DNA of 64,000 bases from NCBI GenBank assembly GCA_910575435.1, contig CAJTGI010000001.1, positions 415,760 through 479,759 of the forward strand, written 5' to 3'. Positions 53,409 to 62,388 of this stretch are shown in pieces. Position 1 is the stretch's first letter, and each line of letters starts with the position of its first letter. A model generated the notes under the pieces. It was not told the origin of the DNA and made no database searches. It saw only the letters and a list, made by a program, of their open reading frames with translations. Position numbers and translations under genes: made by a program. Source of the DNA: Clostridiaceae bacterium. GTDB taxonomy: Bacteria > Bacillota > Clostridia > Lachnospirales > Lachnospiraceae.

Positions 53409-54368
53409 CTATTTCTTCGCCGCTACAGGCTTGTCCACCTGGCCCAGGATTTCCCCCAGCACCTTTTCCGCTGTCACATGACCTACCCTGGCCTTGGCAT
53501 TCATCAAGATGCGATGGGCAGACACGTCCAGGAAGATGGATTCCACATCCTCCGGCACCACGTAATCCCTCTGGCTCATATACGCCACCGCCTTCGCCAT
53601 CCTCACCAGCGCAATGGTCCCCCTGGGGCTGATGCCCAGCTCAATCCATCCATTCTCCCGGGTGGCCTGCACCAACTGGCCAATGTAGCGGTACACCCGG
53701 TCATGAAGGTACACTTCCTCCACATCCTGGCGAATCAGCAGCAGTTCCTTCCCGGTAATCACGCTGGGAATGTCATTCACCGAAATTCCATTGCTCTTTC
53801 CCTTGGCGATGGCAATCTCATCCTCCAGGGAGGGATATCCTATGGTCATGCAGATCATGAACCTGTCCAACTGGGACTCCGGCAGCAACTGGGTTCCCAC
53901 GCTCCCCGCCGGATTCTCCGTGGCAATGACGATAAAAGGCTCTGGCACTGTTCTCGTCACCCCGTCCACCGTAGCGCTGCCCTCCTCCATCACTTCCAAA
54001 AGGGCAGACTGGGTTTTAGGAGAGGTTCGATTGATCTCGTCCCCCAGAAAGAGATTGCACATCACCGCCCCCGGCTGATACTCGAACTGTCCCGTCTGCT
54101 TCTGATACATGGAAAATCCCAGAATATCCGAGGGCAGAACGTCCGGCGTAAACTGGATGCGCTTGCTCTCCAATGCCATCGCCTTGGAAAAAGCCATGGC
54201 AAGGGTGGTCTTCCCCACTCCCGGGATATCGTCAATCAAGATATGGCCGCCCGCCAGAATGGCCGCCATGGCTTTTCTGACGCAATCTTCCTTTCCAATG
54301 ACGACCTGCTTGACCTCCTCCATCACCTCCGTAATTTTCAAATAATTCCTCTCCGTCATCTCCCCCAT
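53409..54368 (-). CDS. MoxR-family AAA+ ATPase
   Basis: A 319-residue chaperone-like ATPase: Walker A GVGKTTLAM (about 50-58), Walker B FLGDEINRTSPKTQSALLEV with GDEINR, and sensor 1 IVIATENP. It is thought to drive assembly or activation of partner proteins with vWA or DUF58 domains. The start is one of two adjacent ATGs (54371 or 54368); the second has better spacing from AGGGG. First gene of the operon. Confidence 0.95.
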   Translation of the reverse strand: MGEMTERNYLKITEVMEEVKQVVIGKEDCVRKAMAAILAGGHILIDDIPGVGKTTLAMAFSKAMALESKRIQFTPDVLPSDILGFSMYQKQTGQFEYQPGAVMCNLFLGDEINRTSPKTQSALLEVMEEGSATVDGVTRTVPEPFIVIATENPAGSVGTQLLPESQLDRFMICMTIGYPSLEDEIAIAKGKSNGISVNDIPSVITGKELLLIRQDVEEVYLHDRVYRYIGQLVQATRENGWIELGISPRGTIALVRMAKAVAYMSQRDYVVPEDVESIFLDVSAHRILMNAKARVGHVTAEKVLGEILGQVDKPVAAKK

Positions 54369-54476
54369 CATATTCCCCTTTCTTATTGCTACTATTCACA
54401 GAAACTTCTTATATCATGAACTTCATTCATGGTCTTGCCAGGCCCTCACAAGCATGCTTGCCCGGTCCGGCAGCCA

Positions 54477-54995
54477 TCATATTATTTTCTCTGACTTATC
54501 CGAGGCATGGATGCGAATGCTGCCTGTCCCCGGCGTGAAATGAATCGTCCTGCCCACCTCGCCGCCGGTGACTTCCCCCACGATGGGAATCCCTAACGCC
54601 TGCAATTCTCTATGTACCTGATGCACATTGGCGGTGCCGATATCCTCCATCTCTACATTGGTCTGAAATTCAAACATCTTGGCGCCCCCTACCACCTTTG
54701 CCTTCAGCCTGGCCGGCGAGGCGCCCCGATGGCAGATTTCGTGAAATAGCCTCTTAACCCCAGTATCCACATATCTGGCCGGGTCCACCATATCTATATT
54801 TTTTGCAAAGGGAAGCAGGGCATGAAGCAATCCTCCTATCCCTGTCAGTTCGTCATACATGCATACTCCCACGCAGGACCCCAGGGCATAAGTTGCAATG
54901 GACTGCCCGCCCTTGCCGCACTTGATATCCCCGATTCCCACAATAATCTCTTCTTCCAAAAGTAACGCTCCATTTCTATTGCAAAAGCCAATCAT
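54477..54995 (-). CDS. cheD: Chemoreceptor glutamine deamidase CheD
   Basis: A 172-residue deamidase that acts on glutamines of chemoreceptors and, in Firmicutes, cooperates with CheC. The catalytic Cys41 is in YALGSCVGVCMYD and His58 in GLLHALLP. FTPGTGSIRIHASD at the end is also typical. No other chemotaxis or flagellar gene is nearby, so its partners must lie elsewhere in the genome. Confidence 0.93.
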   Translation of the reverse strand: MIGFCNRNGALLLEEEIIVGIGDIKCGKGGQSIATYALGSCVGVCMYDELTGIGGLLHALLPFAKNIDMVDPARYVDTGVKRLFHEICHRGASPARLKAKVVGGAKMFEFQTNVEMEDIGTANVHQVHRELQALGIPIVGEVTGGEVGRTIHFTPGTGSIRIHASDKSEKII

Positions 54996-55053
54996 TCCGC
55001 ACCTTGCATTTACCGTTAATAATTATAGCAAAATGCCAGACAATATTCAATAT

Positions 55054-55082
55054 TTGACATTTGGAAAAAGAACTCTTATCAT
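55054..55082 (+). promoter_or_regulatory. Sigma-A promoter of the MATE gene
   Basis: TTGACA (55054-55059) and TATCAT (55077-55082) are 17 bases apart, about 80 bases before the ATG at 55163. Confidence 0.78.
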
Positions 55083-55162
55083 GAATAAGATGCGAAATAT
55101 TGAGCAGTTTCCTATACAACAAGTTTTCTTATAAGAGACAGCGCTTTTTGAGGTAGAAAGTT

Positions 55163-56548
55163 ATGAATACAGAAAGTACAGCCAACCCCTTGGGAGAGGC
55201 AAAGATTCCCTCCCTATTAGTAAAATTTGCAGTGCCCAGCATCATAGCCATGCTGGTAAGCTCCCTCTACAATATCGTAGACCAGTTCTTTATCGGGCAG
55301 AAGGTCGGAGAGTTGGGAAACGCCGCCACCAACATCAGCTTCCCCCTGTCCATCTCCTGCATCGCCATCGCCCTTCTCTTCGGCATCGGAGGATCTTCCT
55401 CCTTTAACATCGCCATGGGCAGGGGGCAGACCATCCCGGAGGAGCGGGAGCAGGCACCCTACTATATGGGAAACGCCCTGCTGATGATGGGCGTGCTTGG
55501 CACCCTTCTATGCCTCGTCACCCAGATATTCCTCAAGCCCCTGCTACTCTTTTTCGGCTCCCCGGACCAGGTACTCCCTTACGCCATCCCCTACACCCGG
55601 TATGTGTCATTTGGCTTTCCCTTCCTCATCATCGCCACCGGGGGCGGCCATCTCATCCGGGCAGACGGAAGGCCCCAGTTTACCATGCTGTGCAATCTCA
55701 CCGGAGCCATCATCAATACCATATTGGACGCCCTGTTCGTCTTTGGCCTGGATTGGGGCATGACAGGAGCCGCCCTAGCCACTGTCATCGGCCAGGTGGT
55801 ATCCGGCGGCATGGCTCTCTGTCTCTTGGCCCACTGCCAAAGCATCTCCCTGATGAAGAAGCATCTGGCATTCCACGGCAGGTACGTGAAGCGAATCATG
55901 TCCCTGGGCGCGGCACCCTGCACCAACCAGCTGGCCATGATGGCAGTGCAGATCGTCATGACCAAATCCCTGAAATACTACGGCTCCCTCTCCTCCTACG
56001 GGGAATCCGTGCCTATCGCATGCGTGGGAATCATTACGAAAATCAACCAACTCTACATGGCATTCATCATCGGCATCTCCCAGGGGCTGCAGCCCATCGT
56101 CAGCTTTAACTATGGCGCGAAAAAATACCTTCGGGTAAAGGGGGCATATCTCCTGGCCACCGGGTGCGGCTTGGGGCTGTCCGTCCTTTTCTTCTCCCTG
56201 TTCCAGCTGATTCCCCGGCAGATCATCTCCCTCTTCGGGGAAGGCTCAGAGATGTATTTCACTTTTGCGGTGAACTATTTTCACATCTTCCTCTTTTTCA
56301 CCTTCCTAAACTTCCTGCAGCCCATCAGTTCCAACTTCTTCACTGCCATCGGAAAGCCCAGGGGAGGCATCTTCCTCTCCCTCACCAGGCAGATCATCTT
56401 CCTGCTGCCCCTGATCATCATATTGCCCCTGCCCATGGGCATCGACGGCATTATGTATGCCGGCCCGGTGGCAGACTGCATGGCGGGGCTTTGCTCTATT
56501 TTGATGGTGGGGCTGGAACTGAGGAAGAAGCAGTACCGCATTCCTTAA
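55163..56548 (+). CDS. MATE-family multidrug/metabolite exporter
   Basis: A 461-residue integral membrane protein with about 12 helices in two halves. The start is PLGEAKIPSLLVKFAVPSII and the first helices show YNIVDQFFIGQKVG, the NorM/DinF-like MATE pattern. It likely exports cationic drugs or metabolites using Na+ or H+; the substrate cannot be predicted. It is convergent with corA, the two stop codons overlapping by four bases. Confidence 0.95.
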   Translation: MNTESTANPLGEAKIPSLLVKFAVPSIIAMLVSSLYNIVDQFFIGQKVGELGNAATNISFPLSISCIAIALLFGIGGSSSFNIAMGRGQTIPEEREQAPYYMGNALLMMGVLGTLLCLVTQIFLKPLLLFFGSPDQVLPYAIPYTRYVSFGFPFLIIATGGGHLIRADGRPQFTMLCNLTGAIINTILDALFVFGLDWGMTGAALATVIGQVVSGGMALCLLAHCQSISLMKKHLAFHGRYVKRIMSLGAAPCTNQLAMMAVQIVMTKSLKYYGSLSSYGESVPIACVGIITKINQLYMAFIIGISQGLQPIVSFNYGAKKYLRVKGAYLLATGCGLGLSVLFFSLFQLIPRQIISLFGEGSEMYFTFAVNYFHIFLFFTFLNFLQPISSNFFTAIGKPRGGIFLSLTRQIIFLLPLIIILPLPMGIDGIMYAGPVADCMAGLCSILMVGLELRKKQYRIP

Positions 56549-57519
56549 ATCATCTTCTTCTTCCGAAGCAGAAACAGAATCACCACGCACAGCAGAATGC
56601 TGGTCACGCAGATAATCCCGAACCCGTGGACAGAGCGGGCCAAGGGCATCCCGGATCCCTCCACGTTCATGCCGTAAAGCCCGGATATCATGGTGGGAAT
56701 GCCCATCACCAGGGTGATGGAAGTCAGGCTCTTCATCACGTTGTTCAGGCGGTTGTCCAGCACCGAAGACATCAGTTCCCTGGTTCCATTGATAATGTCC
56801 CGATAAATGGTGGTCATCTCAATAGCCTGCTGGTTCTCCACAATCACGTCATCCAGCAAGTCCTTGTCATCCGGGTACTGCTCCAATCTCTTATATCTGG
56901 TAAGACGGTCAAGCACCACGCCGTTTGCCCGAAGAGAAGTGGCAAAATACACCAAAGTAGACTCCAGGGCATGCAGATCAATCAGGTCCATATCTTCCGT
57001 ATTGTTATCCACCCGCTCCTCAATCTCCGTGCGCTTCTTGTCGATAATGCGCAGATGGGACTGGTACTGCGTGGCCACACGGAAAAGAATCTGATAGACG
57101 AAGCGCAGCTTCTTCTTCGTGCTGAACTCCTTGACCCGGCCGTTGACAAAAGCCTGCAGCACGGGCGTCTCGTCGGTACACACCGTGAGAATGATATCCT
57201 GGGTCAAAATAATGCCCAGAGGAACCGTATTGTACGCCTCCTTGTCGTGGCGAATCTCCGTGGCAGGGATATCCACCAGAATCAGCGTATATCCGTCTTC
57301 CAGCTCCACGCGGGAACTCTCTTCCTCATCCAATGCCGCCAGCAAATCCTGCAAGTCGATGTCCAGCTCCCTGGCAATCTCCTCGCCCTCCGTCACCGTG
57401 GGATTCACCATGTTCACCCAGGCCCCAGGGCTGATCTTCTCCTCCTCATGGATAATGCGGTCATCCGTGCGATAAATCTGTACCAAACTACTCACCTGCC
57501 TTCGCTCATACTTTTTCAT
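56545..57519 (-). CDS. corA: CorA-family magnesium/divalent cation channel
   Basis: A 324-residue protein with a large cytoplasmic N-terminal domain and two C-terminal membrane helices. The pore signature YGMNVEG lies after the first helix (MGIPTMISGL). The C-terminus is a short basic tail (LLRKKKMI). It forms pentameric channels for Mg2+ uptake. The ribosome site is poor for every candidate start, so the first few residues are uncertain. Confidence 0.95.
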   Translation of the reverse strand: MKKYERRQVSSLVQIYRTDDRIIHEEEKISPGAWVNMVNPTVTEGEEIARELDIDLQDLLAALDEEESSRVELEDGYTLILVDIPATEIRHDKEAYNTVPLGIILTQDIILTVCTDETPVLQAFVNGRVKEFSTKKKLRFVYQILFRVATQYQSHLRIIDKKRTEIEERVDNNTEDMDLIDLHALESTLVYFATSLRANGVVLDRLTRYKRLEQYPDDKDLLDDVIVENQQAIEMTTIYRDIINGTRELMSSVLDNRLNNVMKSLTSITLVMGIPTMISGLYGMNVEGSGMPLARSVHGFGIICVTSILLCVVILFLLRKKKMI

Positions 57520-57692
57520 CAAATGCCATTCACTGCCAGATATCCCTATGCTGGGATACTCTCAATAATTATAACTATAAATAGAAACACTAATTTATAT
57601 ATTGTAGCACAAAGCCTTCCCTCCCCACAAGCCCCATTTAAGCCCCCGGGATGTGGCATGAATCATGCCAAAAATCCTCGCCCCTCATTGGA

Positions 57693-58598
57693 CTATAAAT
57701 AATAACCCTCCAGCATCTTCTTCATCTGCTCCAGCAAATGGTGCTTCGCATCCCAATACTCTTCCGTCCTGGCCCAAGCCTTTACCAACATCTTCATCTT
57801 CACCGGAGATAGCTGGTCAATCACCACGCTCATAGGCTCGTCTTTCAGGAGAAGGGGCTCCTCCCCCATCATTGCCAGCAGTTCTTCCCGCAAGGCATCC
57901 ACATCCGTATCGTAGGGCATCCGAAAATCAATGACCATCATGCGCTTCGAGGCATTGGTAGTATTCGTGATATTGCCGCTGGTAATCGTGCCGTTGGGAA
58001 TAACCACCACCTTATTGTCAGTGGTAGAAACCCTGGTATAGAAAATATCAATGCTCTCCACCGTGCCCTCAGCACCATCCGCAATAATATAATCCCCCAC
58101 CTTGAAAGGCTTCATCATGAGAATCAACACGCCTCCGGCAAAATTCGCCAGGCTCCCCTGCAACGCCAGGCCCACGGCCAGGCCCGCGGAAGCCACCACC
58201 GCCGCCACGGTAGCCCCCACGCCCAGAATGCCCGCCACGATAAAAATCAAAATCGCATGGTATCCCACCTTGGCGCAGGACATGACGAAATTCTGTACTC
58301 CCAGATCCACATCCCTTTTCTTCATCCATCTGCCTGTCAGTTTCAGGCAAATTTTCACAACCCTTCTTCCCACAACAAAGACAAAGAGCGCAAATAAAAT
58401 CGTCTTCAATCCATCCAGCAACACATTTCTCTGAGAAAGGAGATACTCGATCAAAAAGCTTGTCTTCTCTGCGCCAGTGGCAGTGGCAGAGTTTAATGTC
58501 TCGCTCAGTTCCTCCACGCTCACTCCGTCAGAGGATGCCGCCAAAGCCGACAAGAAATGCCCAGAATAAAATAATGAACCTGTCAAACCAATGCTCAC
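57693..58598 (-). CDS. MscS-family mechanosensitive channel
   Basis: A 301-residue small-conductance channel protein. It has a hydrophobic N-terminus, helices at about 68-90 and 110-130, and the glycine/alanine-rich pore helix GLAVGLALQGSLANFAGGVL, followed by the beta domain GDYIIADGAEGTVESIDIFY. Channels of this type open on membrane tension and release solutes on hypo-osmotic shock. GTG at 58598 is chosen for AAGGAGG seven bases ahead, and it overlaps the stop of the GlgB-like gene (GTGA). Confidence 0.93.
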   Translation of the reverse strand: MSIGLTGSLFYSGHFLSALAASSDGVSVEELSETLNSATATGAEKTSFLIEYLLSQRNVLLDGLKTILFALFVFVVGRRVVKICLKLTGRWMKKRDVDLGVQNFVMSCAKVGYHAILIFIVAGILGVGATVAAVVASAGLAVGLALQGSLANFAGGVLILMMKPFKVGDYIIADGAEGTVESIDIFYTRVSTTDNKVVVIPNGTITSGNITNTTNASKRMMVIDFRMPYDTDVDALREELLAMMGEEPLLLKDEPMSVVIDQLSPVKMKMLVKAWARTEEYWDAKHHLLEQMKKMLEGYYL

Positions 58599-60784
58599 GC
58601 TTCTTCCTCCTTCCCCGGATGACACCGGAAAATGCTGATTCCCAGAGGAGGCACGTCAATGCTAATCGAATGCTCCCTGCCATCCCATCCCACATCCTTT
58701 GACAAAACACGCCGGATATTTGTAGCACCCGTGCCTCCGAAAAATGTGCTATCACTGTTAAAAATCTCCTTGTAAGACCCAGGATAAGGCACCCCGACAC
58801 GAAAATTCTCATAAAGCACGGGGGTAAAATTACATACTGCCAGCAATTCCTCCCCGCCCTCCTGCGCCCGCCGAAGGAAGGCAATAATGCTGTGGTCTGC
58901 GTCCATGCAGCTGATCCACTCAAATCCCTGTTCCTGGCAATCCCTCTCATACAGTGCCGGATGGGCCTGGTAAAAATAATTCCACTGCTTGATATAATTC
59001 CCCAAGCCAAGATATTTCATTTTCTCCGCCTCATCCCAAGAAGAGTCTGCCGCATCGTCCCACTCCTGACTCCCTTTAAAGTCCCGGCCCCCAAAAAGCA
59101 ATTTCTTTCCAGGATGGAGCATCATGTACCCCAGAGCTACCCGGAGATTCCCAAACTTTTGAGACAAATCCCCTGGCATCCCTGCCAGCAGCCCCTTGAT
59201 ACCGTCTGCAGACTGGTTGTGGGAAAACATCAGCACAAACCGCTCGCTGTATGCGTATAGCATTCCATCAATCAGCTTTCCATGGCTTCCCTTCCGAAAC
59301 AGCGGGTCAATTCCCATATATTCCAGGAAATCCCCTGTCCAGCCCCCATTCCATTTCAAATCAAACCCCAAGCCATCATTGCCTATCCCCTCCGTCACCT
59401 TGGGATAGGCAGAGGCATCCTCCCCAATCAGAATCGCGCCGTCTGCCCCCTCATGAAATTTCTCGCTCAGCCTCCGCAGAAAAGCAGCCCCCTCCAGATC
59501 TTCGTTACCGCCATACTGGTTAGGCAGCCACATCCCCTCCGCCTTTCCATAATCCAGCCGCAGGATAGATTCCATTCCCGTCACCCGAAGGCCATCCACA
59601 TGGTAACGCTCCTTCCAGAACAGGGCATTTTCCACAAGAAAGTCACTGGCACCCGCACCTTCTCTCTGATATTTTCGCACCGCCACCCAATCCAGAATCA
59701 CGCCAATTCCCTTCTGATGCATATAATCCACAAAATACATGAAATCTTGGGGAGTGCCATACCGAGCCGTAGGGGCAAAATATCCCTCCGTCTCATATCC
59801 CATGGAAACCTCAGAAGCATATTCCATCACAGGAAGCAGCTGCACATGGGTATAACCCATCTGCGCCAGGTATTTCCCAAGTTCCCGGGCGATTTCTCGG
59901 TAATTCCAGTATTCCATCTCCACGAAATCCCGTCCTCCATCACCCTTCTTCACCACTTCCCTCTTCCACTCGCCCAGATATGCCTCAAAGATAGACATGG
60001 GACTGCTAGCACAAGAGAATGCCTTTCTCCTGCCCATCCACTCCCCGTCATTCCACTGATAGCCACCAAGCTCTGCAACGATGCACGCATCAGATGGCGG
60101 CGTCTCATGAAAGAAGGCGCAGGGGTCACCCATCAGCTCCATTTCCCTAGCATTCCATTTCACCTCGAACTTATACAGTTCCCCACCGCCCACTTCTGGA
60201 ACAAATAAGGCAAACATATCTGAATCTTTTTGCCGAACCATGGGATGCACCCTGCCATCCCAATTATTAAAATCTCCCACCACGCTCACACGCATGGCAT
60301 TAGGGACGCGGACGGCAAACATGGTTCCTCCGCATCTTTTCTCCCCCTTTTTCCCTCTAGGCGACCCGGGCCCACAGATAGCGGCATACTCCCCCGCCCC
60401 TGTCACAGTCACAGGATGGGCCCCCAGCCCGGGGAAAGAAGAGATCTCCCCCTCCGAGGAAAGCAATCCCGTATAGCAATAGGTATCCTTCCCCATGGTC
60501 TCCCTGCCATTCTGGAATCTGGCAATCAATTCATAGGAAGGAATTTTCTTTCCCGGCAGCAACAGCGCAAAAAAACCTTCCTCGTCCACCTTTTCCATGG
60601 GATATAATTTTCTGTCTTTCCCATTCTTCACGAACATCGTCTCCGCACCTGGCAGAAATGCCTGAATCAAGATGCCTCCCCGTACCCTGCGGGGGCCCAG
60701 AACCTGTTCCGGATGATCGTGCTCCGAGTACACGATGGCCTCAATCTCAGCCCAATCCATCAAATCATATAATTTTTTGTCCAT
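58595..60784 (-). CDS. GlgB-like GH13 protein with lost catalytic residues
   Basis: A 729-residue protein with the full branching-enzyme layout: N1 domain (about 35-130), CBM48 (about 150-230, VSVVGDFNNWDGRVHPM), GH13 barrel (about 265-600) and C-terminal beta domain. However, key GH13 positions differ: region I DWVPAHF is DWVAVRK (365-371), the nucleophile RVD is RVT (Thr402), and SHDE is SHNQ (Asn523). The acid/base region keeps ED (455-456). It should therefore be inactive as a branching enzyme and may serve as a glycogen-binding or regulatory paralogue. ATG at 60784 has AAAGGGG. Confidence 0.88.
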   Translation of the reverse strand: MDKKLYDLMDWAEIEAIVYSEHDHPEQVLGPRRVRGGILIQAFLPGAETMFVKNGKDRKLYPMEKVDEEGFFALLLPGKKIPSYELIARFQNGRETMGKDTYCYTGLLSSEGEISSFPGLGAHPVTVTGAGEYAAICGPGSPRGKKGEKRCGGTMFAVRVPNAMRVSVVGDFNNWDGRVHPMVRQKDSDMFALFVPEVGGGELYKFEVKWNAREMELMGDPCAFFHETPPSDACIVAELGGYQWNDGEWMGRRKAFSCASSPMSIFEAYLGEWKREVVKKGDGGRDFVEMEYWNYREIARELGKYLAQMGYTHVQLLPVMEYASEVSMGYETEGYFAPTARYGTPQDFMYFVDYMHQKGIGVILDWVAVRKYQREGAGASDFLVENALFWKERYHVDGLRVTGMESILRLDYGKAEGMWLPNQYGGNEDLEGAAFLRRLSEKFHEGADGAILIGEDASAYPKVTEGIGNDGLGFDLKWNGGWTGDFLEYMGIDPLFRKGSHGKLIDGMLYAYSERFVLMFSHNQSADGIKGLLAGMPGDLSQKFGNLRVALGYMMLHPGKKLLFGGRDFKGSQEWDDAADSSWDEAEKMKYLGLGNYIKQWNYFYQAHPALYERDCQEQGFEWISCMDADHSIIAFLRRAQEGGEELLAVCNFTPVLYENFRVGVPYPGSYKEIFNSDSTFFGGTGATNIRRVLSKDVGWDGREHSISIDVPPLGISIFRCHPGKEEEA

Positions 60785-60904
60785 AGCTACCCCTTTCCAT
60801 ATCCTTGCCGGAAGCACCTGTGTCTCCATCACAATTTACAGCCATTCATTCCTTCGTGAAAGGAATCATCCCCTGACTCTTTCATCAATCATTGCCAGCC
60901 ATGC

Positions 60905-62143
60905 TTAAATCTCATGGATAAACAATCCGCTGCGGAGCTTGGGCTCAAACCATGTGGACTTAGGCGGCATGAGAAGGCCAGCGTCTGCCACGGCAAAAAG
61001 TTCATGGATGGACGTGGGATACATGGCAAAGGAAATCTTCATATCACTATCCGCCCTTCTCTCCAACTCCTCCAATCCCCGAATCCCTCCGATAAAGTCA
61101 ATCCGCTCGTCCGTCCTGGGATCACCGATTCCCAAGATTGGCTCAAAAAGATAATCCTGCAGCAAAGACACATCCAGAGAATCCACTGCATCCCCAATCT
61201 GCCTCAGTTTCTCGGATATCTCCAGCCGATACCATTTCCCATCCAGATACATCGTAGCCTGTCCCTTTTTCTCAGGATGGCCTGCCCCGTCCATAGGCTT
61301 CAGAGAAAAATTCTCCTGAATCCGCTCCAGGAACTCTTCCACAGTAAGCCCATTCAAATCCTTTATGCTACGATTGTAGTCCATAATCATCAGCTGGTCG
61401 TCCGGAAAGAGCACGGACAGAAAATAATTGAACTCCTCAGAGCCATCATAGTCCGGGTGCTCCTCCCGCCTCTTTAAGCTCACCTTCACTGCGGAAGCAG
61501 CCCTGTGATGCCCATCCGCAATATAGATTTCTCCAATACCGGCAAATGCCCCCTCAATCTTTTCTATGTCTGTAGAATCATCCACCTTCCAAACTCTGTG
61601 GGTGACGCCATCCTCTGCCTTAAAGTCATACAGCGGTAGAATATCCCCTGTCACCCTGGTCACGATGCCATTAATCACTTCCTGAGATCGGTAAGCCAGA
61701 AAAATAGGCCCCGTCTGGGCACTCAAAGTATCCACATGGCGAATCCGGTCCTGCTCCTTCTCCTCCCGGGTATTCTCATGCTTCTTGATGACGCTATTAA
61801 GATAATCATCCACGCTGGCGCAAGCCACGATGCCGGTCTGTTCCCTGCCGTCCATGGTGAGCTGGTAAATATAGTAGCACCGCTCCCCGTCAGTCACATA
61901 CACCCCCTCTGCCTTCCTGGCTTCGTACAATTCCCTAGCCTTCTCATATACCTTGGGATCATAGGTGTCCACGTCATCGGAAAACTGCGTCTCCGCCCGG
62001 TCTATATTCAAAAAAGACAGCGGCTCATTCCCCGCCGCCTCCTTGGCCTCCTGCCGATTGTACACGTCATAGGGAAGCGCCGCCACCTTGGAAGCCACAT
62101 CCTCTCTCGGCCGCACTGCTACAAATGGTTTTACTGTCGCCAT
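60905..62143 (-). CDS. DUF1015 family protein
   Basis: A 412-residue cytoplasmic protein starting VKPFVAVRPREDVASKVAAL with PYDVYNRQEA, and containing IYIADGHHRAASAVKVSLKR, the DUF1015 (ParB/SerK-related) signature. The fold is related to ParB-like kinases such as the free serine kinase SerK, so ATP-dependent phosphorylation of a small molecule is possible. In gut Clostridia it often neighbours serA/serC, which are not seen here. Confidence 0.93.
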   Translation of the reverse strand: MATVKPFVAVRPREDVASKVAALPYDVYNRQEAKEAAGNEPLSFLNIDRAETQFSDDVDTYDPKVYEKARELYEARKAEGVYVTDGERCYYIYQLTMDGREQTGIVACASVDDYLNSVIKKHENTREEKEQDRIRHVDTLSAQTGPIFLAYRSQEVINGIVTRVTGDILPLYDFKAEDGVTHRVWKVDDSTDIEKIEGAFAGIGEIYIADGHHRAASAVKVSLKRREEHPDYDGSEEFNYFLSVLFPDDQLMIMDYNRSIKDLNGLTVEEFLERIQENFSLKPMDGAGHPEKKGQATMYLDGKWYRLEISEKLRQIGDAVDSLDVSLLQDYLFEPILGIGDPRTDERIDFIGGIRGLEELERRADSDMKISFAMYPTSIHELFAVADAGLLMPPKSTWFEPKLRSGLFIHEI

Positions 62144-62277
62144 ACTCTACCTCAACTTTCCTGCTTGCTAATCTCGTTCTTCACATACTATATTAGTATA
62201 GCAGAAATGCCCCAAAAAACCTATCACTTTTTTCCATGTATCATTCTTTGAGATCAGACATTTTCATCAACCATGAT

Positions 62278-62306
62278 TTGTACTTTTTTCCAATCTTTGG
62301 TATACT
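62278..62306 (+). promoter_or_regulatory. Promoter of the HAD-GNAT gene
   Basis: TTGTAC (62278-62283) and TATACT (62301-62306) are separated by 17 bases, about 80 bases before the start. Confidence 0.65.
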
Positions 62307-62388
62307 GATACAAATAAAGCGCAATCGGCGAGACACATAGGGAAACCATGGCACCTATTATGAATAAATGAAAAACGGAGGGATGCTT

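Noticed and set aside
56164-57702. 512-codon plus-strand frame overlapping corA
   Set aside because: Antisense shadow; corA has the GMN signature and normal length, and the frame overlaps the MATE gene in another phase.
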